DNA of 45,805 nt from an uncultured Bacteroidota bacterium (GTDB taxonomy: Bacteria; Bacteroidota; Bacteroidia; Flavobacteriales; Flavobacteriaceae): NCBI GenBank assembly GCA_902635895.1, contig CACPPV010000010.1, positions 1 through 45,805 on the forward strand. Reading direction: 5' to 3'. This document shows, one piece after another, positions 34,502 to 41,089 of the stretch; the first letter of the stretch is position 1, and every line of letters starts with the position of its first letter. Under the pieces are notes generated by a model, which worked only from the letters and a program-made list of their open reading frames with translations, had not been told where the DNA came from and made no database searches. A program made the translations under genes and the position numbers.

Positions 34502-34502
34502 G

Positions 34503-34533
34503 CAAAACTAAAAAAAAATGTCAACGCGACCAA
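34503..34533 (-). promoter_or_regulatory. Bacteroidota-type promoter of the lipoprotein-PadR-PspC operon
   Basis: Minus strand: TTG at 34533-34531, a 20-nt spacer, then TAGTTTTG at 34510-34503, an exact fit to TTTG-N19-21-TAnnTTTG. The -33 box abuts the stop codon of the upstream oxidase-cluster gene. The first start codon (31-aa ORF) lies about 42 nt downstream, with the operator array between. Confidence 0.7.
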
Positions 34534-34716
34534 TTATTTTTTAAAAAACTTAATATATAAAAAATATAAGGTCAAAGCACCAAGTACATATGGGATCATC
34601 ATAAGATAAACTATACCATCATTTAAACTTTCGGCTGTTTTTTGATCAGCTCCAGACTCTAAAACGGCCCGACACATCGCACATTGAAAATCCATTAAAT
34701 AAGCTACTACATTCAT
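34534..34716 (-). CDS. 60-aa membrane protein with N-terminal CxxC, oxidase-cluster associated
   Basis: A small protein starting MNVVAYLMDFQCAMCRAVLE. A C-A-M-C motif at residues 12-15 precedes a short polar stretch and a single membrane span (about 36-57, IVYLMMIPYVLGALTLYFLY). Start chosen at 34716 because it overlaps the DUF420 stop by ATGA; the open frame extends further upstream but into DUF420. Similar short ORFs stand after DUF420 in other flavobacterial oxidase clusters. The CxxC could bind copper or act as a thiol-disulfide pair; neither is shown. It is the last gene of the cluster. Confidence 0.75.
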   Translation of the reverse strand: MNVVAYLMDFQCAMCRAVLESGADQKTAESLNDGIVYLMMIPYVLGALTLYFLYIKFFKK

Positions 34717-35228
34717 ATGTAATAAGGAGAAATCATTAAATACACTATGACTCCAGTTACAGCTACATAAAGCCATATTGGAAAGGTGATTTTGGAAATC
34801 TTTTTATGAGGATCAAATTCTTTTTGAATAGCCCTTACATAGCTGGTCAAAACTAAAGGAATTAAAACAATGGATAATAGTATATGAGATATTAATATAA
34901 AATAATATAAATAAGCAATTGCACCCTCTCCACCAAATGGTGTAGGATCAGATGTCATATGATATGCAATATACATTACTAAAAAAACAAGAGATAATGC
35001 TATACATGTTTTCATTAGTCTTTCATGAAGTAATCTTTTCCCAGATTTAATTGCCTTAAGAGCAACAATAAGCAATACAGCAGTTAATGCATTTATTGTT
35101 GCATAAATAGGAGGTAAAAATGACAAAGGTTCAACATTTGGAATTCTTACTGTAAAAAGAACAGCAACTACCACAGGAATTAGAATTGATACAATTTTAA
35201 TCCAAATACTATATTTATTTTTTGCCAT
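34713..35228 (-). CDS. DUF420 membrane protein (CtaM-like)
   Basis: About 171 aa with five or so membrane spans. Family features are histidines at the membrane surface (LLHERLMKTC near 65-75, VMYIAYHMTSDPTPFGGEGA near 96-110, and LISHILLSIV). DUF420 includes CtaM, needed for some heme-copper oxidases in Firmicutes. The start at 35228 (MAKNKYS) overlaps the SCO gene by 14 nt; an ATG three codons upstream is possible. It sits between SCO and the CxxC small protein, so a role in assembling the oxidase is likely. Confidence 0.87.
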   Translation of the reverse strand: MAKNKYSIWIKIVSILIPVVVAVLFTVRIPNVEPLSFLPPIYATINALTAVLLIVALKAIKSGKRLLHERLMKTCIALSLVFLVMYIAYHMTSDPTPFGGEGAIAYLYYFILISHILLSIVLIPLVLTSYVRAIQKEFDPHKKISKITFPIWLYVAVTGVIVYLMISPYYI

Positions 35229-35925
35229 AATCTTCATTTAAAAGTTTCTCAATATCCTCTTTTATCATTTCAATTCCTTGAATACTCTCATTTTCATTAC
35301 TAATACCTGAATAATACACAAGAGGTGTGCCATAATCATTTAACCTAGACCTAATGTATCCATTTTGATCAACTAAGGCAAAAAATCCTTGGTGCTCAAA
35401 ACCTCCTGCTACTTTTTCATTAATAGATGAGAATATATTAAACCCTTTATTGGACAATGCATAAATTTCGTTAATATCTCCAGTCAAAAAATGCCAATTT
35501 TTTGATTTGACATCGATTAGCTCAGAATATTTTTTTAAAGCAGTAGGGGTATCGTTTTCAGGATCAATAGTAAATGAAGCTATTCCAAAATCTTCTCTGT
35601 CTCCATACAATTCATCAAGTATCTTCATGTTTTTGTTCATTTCAATACATATAGAAGGACATCTAGTAAAGAAAAATTCTGCAACGTATACTTTTCCTTT
35701 AAAGTCTTCATTTCCTATAAGTAAGCTATCTTGATTTAGAAATAAAAAATCCTCAACTTTTCTGTTTTTTCCATCGAGTTTTATAAAACTAAGGTCATCT
35801 GAAAGTGATAATCTTTTAGTGTCATTGATGGATTGATTTTCAATTCTATCCATAATCTTTGGGAATACTATGATACCAAAAATCAAAATGACAAACGATA
35901 TTCCTACATATGAATATTTCTTCAT
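35215..35925 (-). CDS. SCO1/SenC family copper chaperone
   Basis: 236 aa; N-terminal membrane anchor (about 6-24) and a periplasmic thioredoxin-like domain. The copper site is complete: Cys89 and Cys93 in FFTRCPSICIEMNK, and His178 in GFEHQGFFALVD. SCO proteins deliver copper to, or reduce, the CuA centre in oxidase subunit II. DPENDTPTALKKYSEL matches the family. It overlaps the upstream cysteine-free paralogue by 4 nt (ATGA) and lies inside the oxidase assembly cluster. Subunits I and II are outside this window. Confidence 0.94.
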   Translation of the reverse strand: MKKYSYVGISFVILIFGIIVFPKIMDRIENQSINDTKRLSLSDDLSFIKLDGKNRKVEDFLFLNQDSLLIGNEDFKGKVYVAEFFFTRCPSICIEMNKNMKILDELYGDREDFGIASFTIDPENDTPTALKKYSELIDVKSKNWHFLTGDINEIYALSNKGFNIFSSINEKVAGGFEHQGFFALVDQNGYIRSRLNDYGTPLVYYSGISNENESIQGIEMIKEDIEKLLNEDYGKK

Positions 35926-36557
35926 TCCAAATTATCTTTAAATCTATTGTTCTTTTTTAAAGCCATTCTGTATTCAGCTAAAATTACCTTAACATCATCA
36001 AGCATGTTGTTATTAATATCTGCAACTGATCTAGAGTCGTATCCATATTTAATTCCATCTTCATCATCCCTCCCTCTTAAATTAATATCTCTATCGACAA
36101 TAAATACATAAGGCGTGCCGTAATTGGAATCAAGTTTAATATTAGTATCAAGACTTTTAAATACAGATTCCAACTGTTTGTTTTCTAAGCTTATAAATTT
36201 CCAATTTACTAAATCAGTGTCAGTACCTGACTTTAAATCGAATTTTAAATCCATAACTAAGCTATCTGTTCCCTTTGGTTGGATCATTAAGAATTGAAAA
36301 TCTTTAAACTGATAAAACCTTTTATATATTTTTTGGTTTAAGTTTAAAGCATCACCATGCTTATCTTGAACATTAGTGCCAAAAAAACCAAGAATGGTAA
36401 TTTTATTTTTGAATGTTTCATTTGAATAATCAGAAACGTCTTCAATATCGTTTGTTAATACTGGAAGTTGGGCAAAATGATTTATTCCAGATGCAAAAAA
36501 AAGATAAACTACAAGTGGTAATACAAATAATATGGTGAGAACAATGTATTTTCTCAT
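35922..36557 (-). CDS. Membrane-anchored SCO/thioredoxin-like protein lacking cysteines
   Basis: 211 aa with one N-terminal anchor (about 5-22). The rest parallels SCO: KITILGFFGTNVQDKHGD stands where SCO has the C-x-x-x-C segment, and YGTPYVFIVDRDINLRGRDD where SCO has its His-containing strand. It has no cysteine anywhere, so it cannot bind copper by the SCO mode or do thiol exchange. Such a gene in front of SCO is seen in flavobacterial oxidase clusters. It may be a structural partner of SCO. The fold assignment comes from motif layout, not alignment. Confidence 0.75.
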   Translation of the reverse strand: MRKYIVLTILFVLPLVVYLFFASGINHFAQLPVLTNDIEDVSDYSNETFKNKITILGFFGTNVQDKHGDALNLNQKIYKRFYQFKDFQFLMIQPKGTDSLVMDLKFDLKSGTDTDLVNWKFISLENKQLESVFKSLDTNIKLDSNYGTPYVFIVDRDINLRGRDDEDGIKYGYDSRSVADINNNMLDDVKVILAEYRMALKKNNRFKDNLE

Positions 36558-36573
36558 TAAAAGATTTTAGTTA

Positions 36574-36960
36574 TTAAAAGTTCCAACTAACAAACCCTTC
36601 ATACATCACATCAAAAATATAATTTCCTTCAACTAAGAGTATAAAGGCCAAATAACCTATCAAAAACATCAAAGTGATTACAACTGAAGCCTGAAGACCC
36701 CTAAGCTCATCTCTTAGGTGCATAAAATCCCACATGATGTAATAGGCCTTGACTATAGTAAGAATTATAAAAATCCAGTTGATCAATTTCATTCTTAAGA
36801 AAGAATTCTCGATCAAAATTTCTGGCTTAACAATCCCAAGCGCAACCTCAATAATAGTTACAATTGACAAAAAGATTAACACTCCCCAAATCTTAGTTTG
36901 GTTGGATTTAAACTTCAAATACCCTCTAAAAATTTCTAATTTATGTGTGTTATTTCCCAT
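36574..36960 (-). CDS. Cytochrome c oxidase subunit IV family protein
   Basis: 128 aa with three hydrophobic spans (about 22-42, 53-75 and 90-112). Short, hydrophobic, and positioned immediately after two subunit III genes, as in caa3-type oxidase operons. The segment KAYYIMWDFMHLRDELRG (span 2 end) is the conserved part of the prokaryotic subunit IV family, with its H-L motif. Its role is structural. The start lies 9 nt after the stop of the preceding subunit III gene, and the cysteine-free SCO-like gene follows 16 nt further on. Confidence 0.9.
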   Translation of the reverse strand: MGNNTHKLEIFRGYLKFKSNQTKIWGVLIFLSIVTIIEVALGIVKPEILIENSFLRMKLINWIFIILTIVKAYYIMWDFMHLRDELRGLQASVVITLMFLIGYLAFILLVEGNYIFDVMYEGFVSWNF

Positions 36961-36969
36961 CGTAATATA

Positions 36970-37953
36970 TTAAACTAAGTAAAAGAATGTAAATACAAAA
37001 ACCCAAACTAAATCAACAAAGTGCCAATACAAACCGACTTTTTCTACCATTTCGTAATGACCTCTTCTTTCATAAGTGCCAATTAAAACATTAAAGAAAA
37101 TTATAATGTTTATTACCACACCAGAAAAAACGTGAAATCCGTGAAATCCAGTAATGAAGAAAAAGAAATCAGCAAATAATCTGTTACCATATTCGTTATT
37201 GACAAGATTTGCTCCCTCCACAACGCTAACGGCTTGATTTATTTTAATTAAAGATTCTTCTCTGGATAAAACTATTTTATGACCGGTCTCGTCTATTTTT
37301 TCGGTCTTGATAACAATATCTGGATTAGCATTAAATCCAGCTATAACTTCTTCAGTTGTAAAGGACGGCAAGCTTCCTTCATCAACGTACCATATTCCAT
37401 TTTTACTTTCATGTTGAACTCTGTGAGATGGTAACTCCAAAGCGAACTCGTCTAAAGCAACCCTTTTACCAGTTTCAAGACTTTTAAATTGATAAATTTG
37501 CCCTCCTCTAGTTTCAACAGCTCCGTACTCACCTCTAATAAAATTATTCCATTCCCATGCCTGAGATCCAACAAAAACAGCTCCTCCAACGATAGTTAAT
37601 AGCATGTAAAAAGCTACTCTTCCTTTTTGCATATGATGACCAGCATCTACGGCAAGAACCATAGTTACAGATGAAAAAATCAAAATGAAAGTCATTAAAG
37701 CTACATAATACATTGGAGCGTCAACTCCGTGCAGAAAAGGGAAGTGAGTAAATACTTCGTCTGCAATTGGCCAGGTATCAATATTTTTAAATCTTGAAAA
37801 TCCATAAGCAGCTAAAAAGCCCGAAAAAGTTAAAGCATCAGAAACAATGAAAAACCACATCATTAGTTTTCCATAGCTAGCATTTAGTGGCTTATTTCCA
37901 CCGCCCCAAACGTCATTATTTTCTTCTGCTGTTGTTGAAATTGTTGAACTCAT
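36970..37953 (-). CDS. Cytochrome c oxidase subunit III (long form, with insert)
   Basis: 327 aa heme-copper oxidase subunit III. Membrane spans flank a large soluble insert of about 110 residues (about 143-255; YQFKSLETGKRVALDEFALE within it) before the last two spans. The conserved C-terminal block is FFFITGFHGFHVFSGVVINI followed by VGLYWHFVDLVWVFVFTFFY. Subunit III supports proton uptake and stability of the catalytic subunit I. It follows the shorter subunit III gene after 40 nt; two subunit III genes in tandem are typical for flavobacteria. Confidence 0.93.
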   Translation of the reverse strand: MSSTISTTAEENNDVWGGGNKPLNASYGKLMMWFFIVSDALTFSGFLAAYGFSRFKNIDTWPIADEVFTHFPFLHGVDAPMYYVALMTFILIFSSVTMVLAVDAGHHMQKGRVAFYMLLTIVGGAVFVGSQAWEWNNFIRGEYGAVETRGGQIYQFKSLETGKRVALDEFALELPSHRVQHESKNGIWYVDEGSLPSFTTEEVIAGFNANPDIVIKTEKIDETGHKIVLSREESLIKINQAVSVVEGANLVNNEYGNRLFADFFFFITGFHGFHVFSGVVINIIIFFNVLIGTYERRGHYEMVEKVGLYWHFVDLVWVFVFTFFYLV

Positions 37954-37993
37954 TTAAATATTTAATTTAAGGTTACAAAGTTACATATTTTTA

Positions 37994-38572
37994 CTATCTA
38001 AAGAAATATAAAAAGACAAACAAATATAGCCATAGAAATCCTAGAAAATGCCAAAATGTTTCTGCTAATTCAAAGCCTAAAGTTTCATCTTTATATTTCA
38101 TTTTTTTATTATTAATAATCACAACTATCAAAACTATTACTCCAGCCAAAACATGAACTAAATGAAGCAATGACAATACATATAAAAAGGATGTAGTCAC
38201 TGTGCTTTGAGCTCCTGTGAAATAATACCCATCATTAATTAATTCTTGATATCCAGCAAATTGAGAAAAAATAAAAAATAAGCTCAATAGAAAAGTAACG
38301 CCAAGCCATAAAGAAGTCTTAGAAAAGTTATTTTTTTTCACGTTTATTTTAGCTAACCACATAGATAAACTACTCATGATAATTATTACAGTACTAATAA
38401 AAAAGTAATTTGGAAGCTGAAAGTCAGTTAACCAATCCGGTCTGGCTTTACTAACAATGTAAGCACTAGTTAGTCCTGCGAAGGTCATAGTTATACTAAG
38501 CAGAGAAAAAAGCAACATCATCTTTCTTGCTCTTCGGTGTTTTTTTCTTAGTTCTTGTTTTTCTAAATCCAT
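37994..38572 (-). CDS. Cytochrome c oxidase subunit III (short form)
   Basis: 192 aa with five spans. The subunit III core is present: AGLTSAYIVSKARPDWL in the first span, FLYVLSLLHLVHVLAGVIVL in the fourth, and ETFWHFLGFLWLYLFVFLYF at the end, matching the conserved W-H-F-x-x-x-x-W-L-Y motif. Its first 10 nt overlap cyoE. Together with the following long subunit III and subunit IV it makes up the small-subunit set of an aa3/caa3-type oxidase. Confidence 0.92.
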   Translation of the reverse strand: MDLEKQELRKKHRRARKMMLLFSLLSITMTFAGLTSAYIVSKARPDWLTDFQLPNYFFISTVIIIMSSLSMWLAKINVKKNNFSKTSLWLGVTFLLSLFFIFSQFAGYQELINDGYYFTGAQSTVTTSFLYVLSLLHLVHVLAGVIVLIVVIINNKKMKYKDETLGFELAETFWHFLGFLWLYLFVFLYFFR

Positions 38573-39468
38573 ATGTAAATTTTATCAATCAAATATGTTA
38601 ATTGTAAGAGGGTTAAATATATGATACTGACTGTAAATAATTTTTGTGCAGCCTTAATATTCATTTTATTGTATAAATTAATTGAATAAAAAAGTAAAAC
38701 AATTCCCAAAATTAAAACGACAATTGCAGAAACTACAGAAAGTTTCAAATCTCCAGTTAAACCAGTAACAGGAAAAATAGATATTATAATAGTCCATAAA
38801 GAATACAATACAATTTGAAGAGCAGTTGATTTATCTCTATTTCTTGTGGGCAACATATTTATTCCAGCTTTCTGATAATCTTCGTGTAGCATCCATCCCA
38901 AAGCCCAGAAATGTGGAAATTGCCAAAAAAACTGAATCATAAATAGAGTTCCTGGCTCAATTCCAAAACTTCCAGTTGCGGCAACCCATCCAAGCATAAA
39001 CGGAATAGCTCCTGGGAAGGCACCAACAAAAACAGACAAAGGAGTTATTGGTTTTAAAGGAGTATACAAACAAGTGTAAATGAAAATTGAAATTGCTCCA
39101 AACAATGCAGTCCTTGGATTTATTTTATACAGAACTATAATTCCAATTACAGTTAAAAAAACAGAAATATAAAAAGCTGAGTTGACAGAAATATTGTTTG
39201 AGGGGATTGGTCTATTTTTAGTTCGATCCATTAACGCATCAATGTCTCTTTCAATAATTTGATTGAATGAATTTGAAGCTCCTACCATACAGTATCCTCC
39301 AATAGCAAGTAAAACAAGGGTGTTTAAATCAAAAGATTCAACAGCTAGCAAATATCCAACAACAGAAGAAAAAACAACACTAACAGCTAGTCTTGCTTTA
39401 GTTAAATCAACAAAAGTTTTAAGAAAAAATATAGATTTATTATCTAAGCTTGCAGAGCTGCTATTCAT
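38563..39468 (-). CDS. cyoE: Protoheme IX farnesyltransferase (heme O synthase)
   Basis: Inner-membrane prenyltransferase (301 aa, about nine spans) that farnesylates heme B to heme O for the oxidase. The active-site block is NSFNQIIERDIDALMDRTKN (N-x-x-x-D-x-x-x-D type), and a second one is HFWALGWMLHEDYQKAGINM. The gene is first in the oxidase operon, with an excellent promoter 17 nt upstream of its ATG, so it probably sets the expression of everything down to 34534. No ctaA (heme A synthase) is in the window. Confidence 0.95.
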   Translation of the reverse strand: MNSSSASLDNKSIFFLKTFVDLTKARLAVSVVFSSVVGYLLAVESFDLNTLVLLAIGGYCMVGASNSFNQIIERDIDALMDRTKNRPIPSNNISVNSAFYISVFLTVIGIIVLYKINPRTALFGAISIFIYTCLYTPLKPITPLSVFVGAFPGAIPFMLGWVAATGSFGIEPGTLFMIQFFWQFPHFWALGWMLHEDYQKAGINMLPTRNRDKSTALQIVLYSLWTIIISIFPVTGLTGDLKLSVVSAIVVLILGIVLLFYSINLYNKMNIKAAQKLFTVSIIYLTLLQLTYLIDKIYIWI

Positions 39469-39484
39469 ATTTAAAAATAGAGTG

Positions 39485-39515
39485 CAAATTTAGTACAGAA
39501 ATGTAGAGAAAACAA
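39485..39515 (-). promoter_or_regulatory. Bacteroidota-type promoter of the cyoE-oxidase operon
   Basis: Minus strand: TTG at 39515-39513, a 20-nt spacer, and TAAATTTG at 39492-39485, an exact TAnnTTTG. The ATG of cyoE lies 16 nt after the -7 box, giving a very short leader. The 83-bp gap behind tonB is otherwise AT-rich with an 8-bp inverted repeat (39505-39528), too poor in G and C to be a convincing terminator. Confidence 0.75.
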
Positions 39516-39551
39516 CTATTTTTTCTCTCATTTTCAACATTTTAACTAACG

Positions 39552-40250
39552 TTATTGTAGTCTGAAAGTAATAGGAATACTAAACGGAACTCGAACAGGT
39601 CTTCCACGTTGTCTACCCGGAGTCATTCTAGGAAGTTTATCTATAATTCTTTTAGCCTCTTTTTCTAAATTTTTATCAGGACCTCTTGTTCTAATTCCTC
39701 CAATACTTCCATCTTTTTGAATCAAAAATTGCACAAAAACTCTACCTTGTATTCCCATTTCCTGAGCAATTTCAGGGTATCTAAAATACTTTTTAATGTG
39801 CTGATTCATCTTATCCTGAAAACAATCTCTTCTTTTGGATTTAGCCACATTTTCGCAGCCAGGAAATAACGGAACATCTTCAATAATTGCAAAAGGTATG
39901 TCCATGTCAACTTCCTCTTCCATAACTTCAACTTCTTCAACAATTTCTTCTTGATCAGTTTCAGTGGATTCAATAATGGTCTCCTCGATCTCTTCCTCGT
40001 CTTCAACAACTTCAATTATTTCTGGAGCTGGAGGTGGAGGTGGAGGTGGAGGTGTCTTTATTTGTTCAGTAATTGGAATTTCTTCATCGTCATCATCATC
40101 AACATTTAAAGATTCATAATCGTATTGAGCTTCATATGTTTTAGCTTCAATGGCTCTCCATGATATAAATAAAATTAAACATAGACCAAAAGCCAAGAAT
40201 AGACTACTATAATTTCTTAAGTCGGAATTTGGATTCTTTTTCGGCTGCAT
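39552..40250 (-). CDS. tonB: Energy transducer TonB family protein
   Basis: 232 aa. One N-terminal span (about 15-30, SSLFLAFGLCLILFISW), then a linker with eight consecutive prolines (about 67-74) followed by a very acidic Glu-rich stretch to about 125, and a C-terminal TonB domain from about 150 (IKKYFRYPEIAQEMGIQGRV, FVQFLIQKDGSI, and RVPFSIPITFRLQ at the end). Such proteins span the periplasm and energise TonB-dependent receptors, for example the receptor at 1291-3315. The acidic linker, in contrast to the Lys-Pro type of E. coli TonB, is common in Bacteroidota. No exbB or exbD is adjacent. Confidence 0.92.
   Translation of the reverse strand: MQPKKNPNSDLRNYSSLFLAFGLCLILFISWRAIEAKTYEAQYDYESLNVDDDDDEEIPITEQIKTPPPPPPPPAPEIIEVVEDEEEIEETIIESTETDQEEIVEEVEVMEEEVDMDIPFAIIEDVPLFPGCENVAKSKRRDCFQDKMNQHIKKYFRYPEIAQEMGIQGRVFVQFLIQKDGSIGGIRTRGPDKNLEKEAKRIIDKLPRMTPGRQRGRPVRVPFSIPITFRLQ
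40030..40054. repeat. Short GGTGGA microsatellite encoding the TonB polyproline
   Basis: Plus-strand hexamers GGTGGA/GGAGGT repeat about four times without interruption and encode the polyproline run of TonB on the minus strand. Each hexamer equals two proline codons, so slippage would change linker length without breaking the frame. Confidence 0.7.
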
Positions 40251-40297
40251 ACTTTTCTAATAATAAGCGCTAATGTAAATTTTTTTTTTTAAAAAAA

Positions 40298-40666
40298 CTA
40301 AGACTGACTTTTTTTATATGGATATAAAACAAATGTACCGTATGAAAGAAGTATCCCAATGGCATTTGCAGCCAGATCTGCTATTTCAAAATACCTCTTA
40401 ATAAAACTAGTGCCTTGTAGAATTTCTGTTGAAAAACTTATAACAAACACAAAAATAAGCGATTTAAATTTTAACTCACTTTCATTGAAAAATTTAGACT
40501 TAACCCATCCAAAAAGCATTATAAAATACATAGACAAATGAACCAATTTGTCTGGCTGAAAAAGATCAAATTCTGTAATTTTTAAGTTTGGAACAGGGAT
40601 TAATGAAAGAATTATAACAACAAAAGTATATGGAAAAACCCAGTAATAAATATTATTTCTAAGCAC
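40298..40666 (-). CDS. VanZ family membrane protein
   Basis: 122 aa with four spans. The VanZ-like motifs are VVIILSLIPVPNLKI near the first span, DKLVHLSMYFIMLFGW (conserved D-K-x-x-H) and SFSTEILQGTSFIKRYFEIADLAANAIGI (conserved E-x-x-Q, R-x-x-x-x-x-D-x-x-x-N). The role of VanZ-like proteins outside teicoplanin resistance is unclear. The start is GTG 40666 inside the end of gcvH (8-nt overlap), so it is probably translated with gcvH. It is followed by tonB after 47 bp. Confidence 0.88.
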   Translation of the reverse strand: MLRNNIYYWVFPYTFVVIILSLIPVPNLKITEFDLFQPDKLVHLSMYFIMLFGWVKSKFFNESELKFKSLIFVFVISFSTEILQGTSFIKRYFEIADLAANAIGILLSYGTFVLYPYKKSQS

Positions 40667-41039
40667 CTATTAGTTCTTTGTACTCATCGGCACCCAGTAA
40701 ATCACTTAGTTCATTTGAATCATTAATTTTCATTTTAATTATCCATCCTTCACCATAAGGGTCGTCGTTAATAAGCTCAGGATTGTCTTCTAAATTTTCG
40801 TTCATTTCAGTAATCTCTCCTGAAACTGGAATAAATAAATCTGAAACTGTTTTGACTGCCTCAACCGAACCAAAAATCTCTTCTTTCTGAAGTTCATCAC
40901 CAATAGATTCTATCTCAACATAAACGATATCTCCCAATTCTCCTTGAGCGTAATCAGTTATTCCAATTGTTGCTTGATCGCCATCTACTAAGATCCATTC
41001 GTGATCTTTTGTGTACTTTAGTTCAGGTTTAATTTCCAT
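40659..41039 (-). CDS. gcvH: Glycine cleavage system H protein
   Basis: Lipoyl carrier of the glycine cleavage complex. Lipoylation lysine is Lys63 in FGSVEAVKTVSDLFIPV. The N-terminus YTKDHEWILVDG and the segment IGITDYAQGELGDIVYVEI match the family closely. Start chosen at 41039 (MEIKPELKYT, 126 aa); the frame is open 33 nt further upstream but the added residues do not fit the family. The promoter at 41059-41089 overlaps the end of sprA. No gcvP or gcvT is near, so it is an isolated H gene; sprA-gcvH adjacency is common in flavobacteria. Confidence 0.96.
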   Translation of the reverse strand: MEIKPELKYTKDHEWILVDGDQATIGITDYAQGELGDIVYVEIESIGDELQKEEIFGSVEAVKTVSDLFIPVSGEITEMNENLEDNPELINDDPYGEGWIIKMKINDSNELSDLLGADEYKELIGA

Positions 41040-41058
41040 GTATTGAGTTTTAAAAAAA

Positions 41059-41089
41059 CAAATGTAATTCAATAAAGTTATTCTCCAAA
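41059..41089 (-). promoter_or_regulatory. Bacteroidota-type promoter of gcvH
   Basis: Minus strand: TTTG at 41089-41086 lies in the last codons of sprA, then a 19-nt spacer and TACATTTG at 41066-41059, an exact -7 match. The gcvH ATG is 19 nt further on. This lets gcvH-vanZ be expressed independently of the large sprA transcript. Confidence 0.7.

Noticed and set aside
39505-39528. 8-bp inverted repeat AGAGAAAA/TTTTCTCT after tonB as a terminator
   Set aside because: The stem has only two G/C pairs, no proper T tract follows in the tonB direction, and it overlaps the cyoE -33 box; more likely chance in AT-rich DNA.
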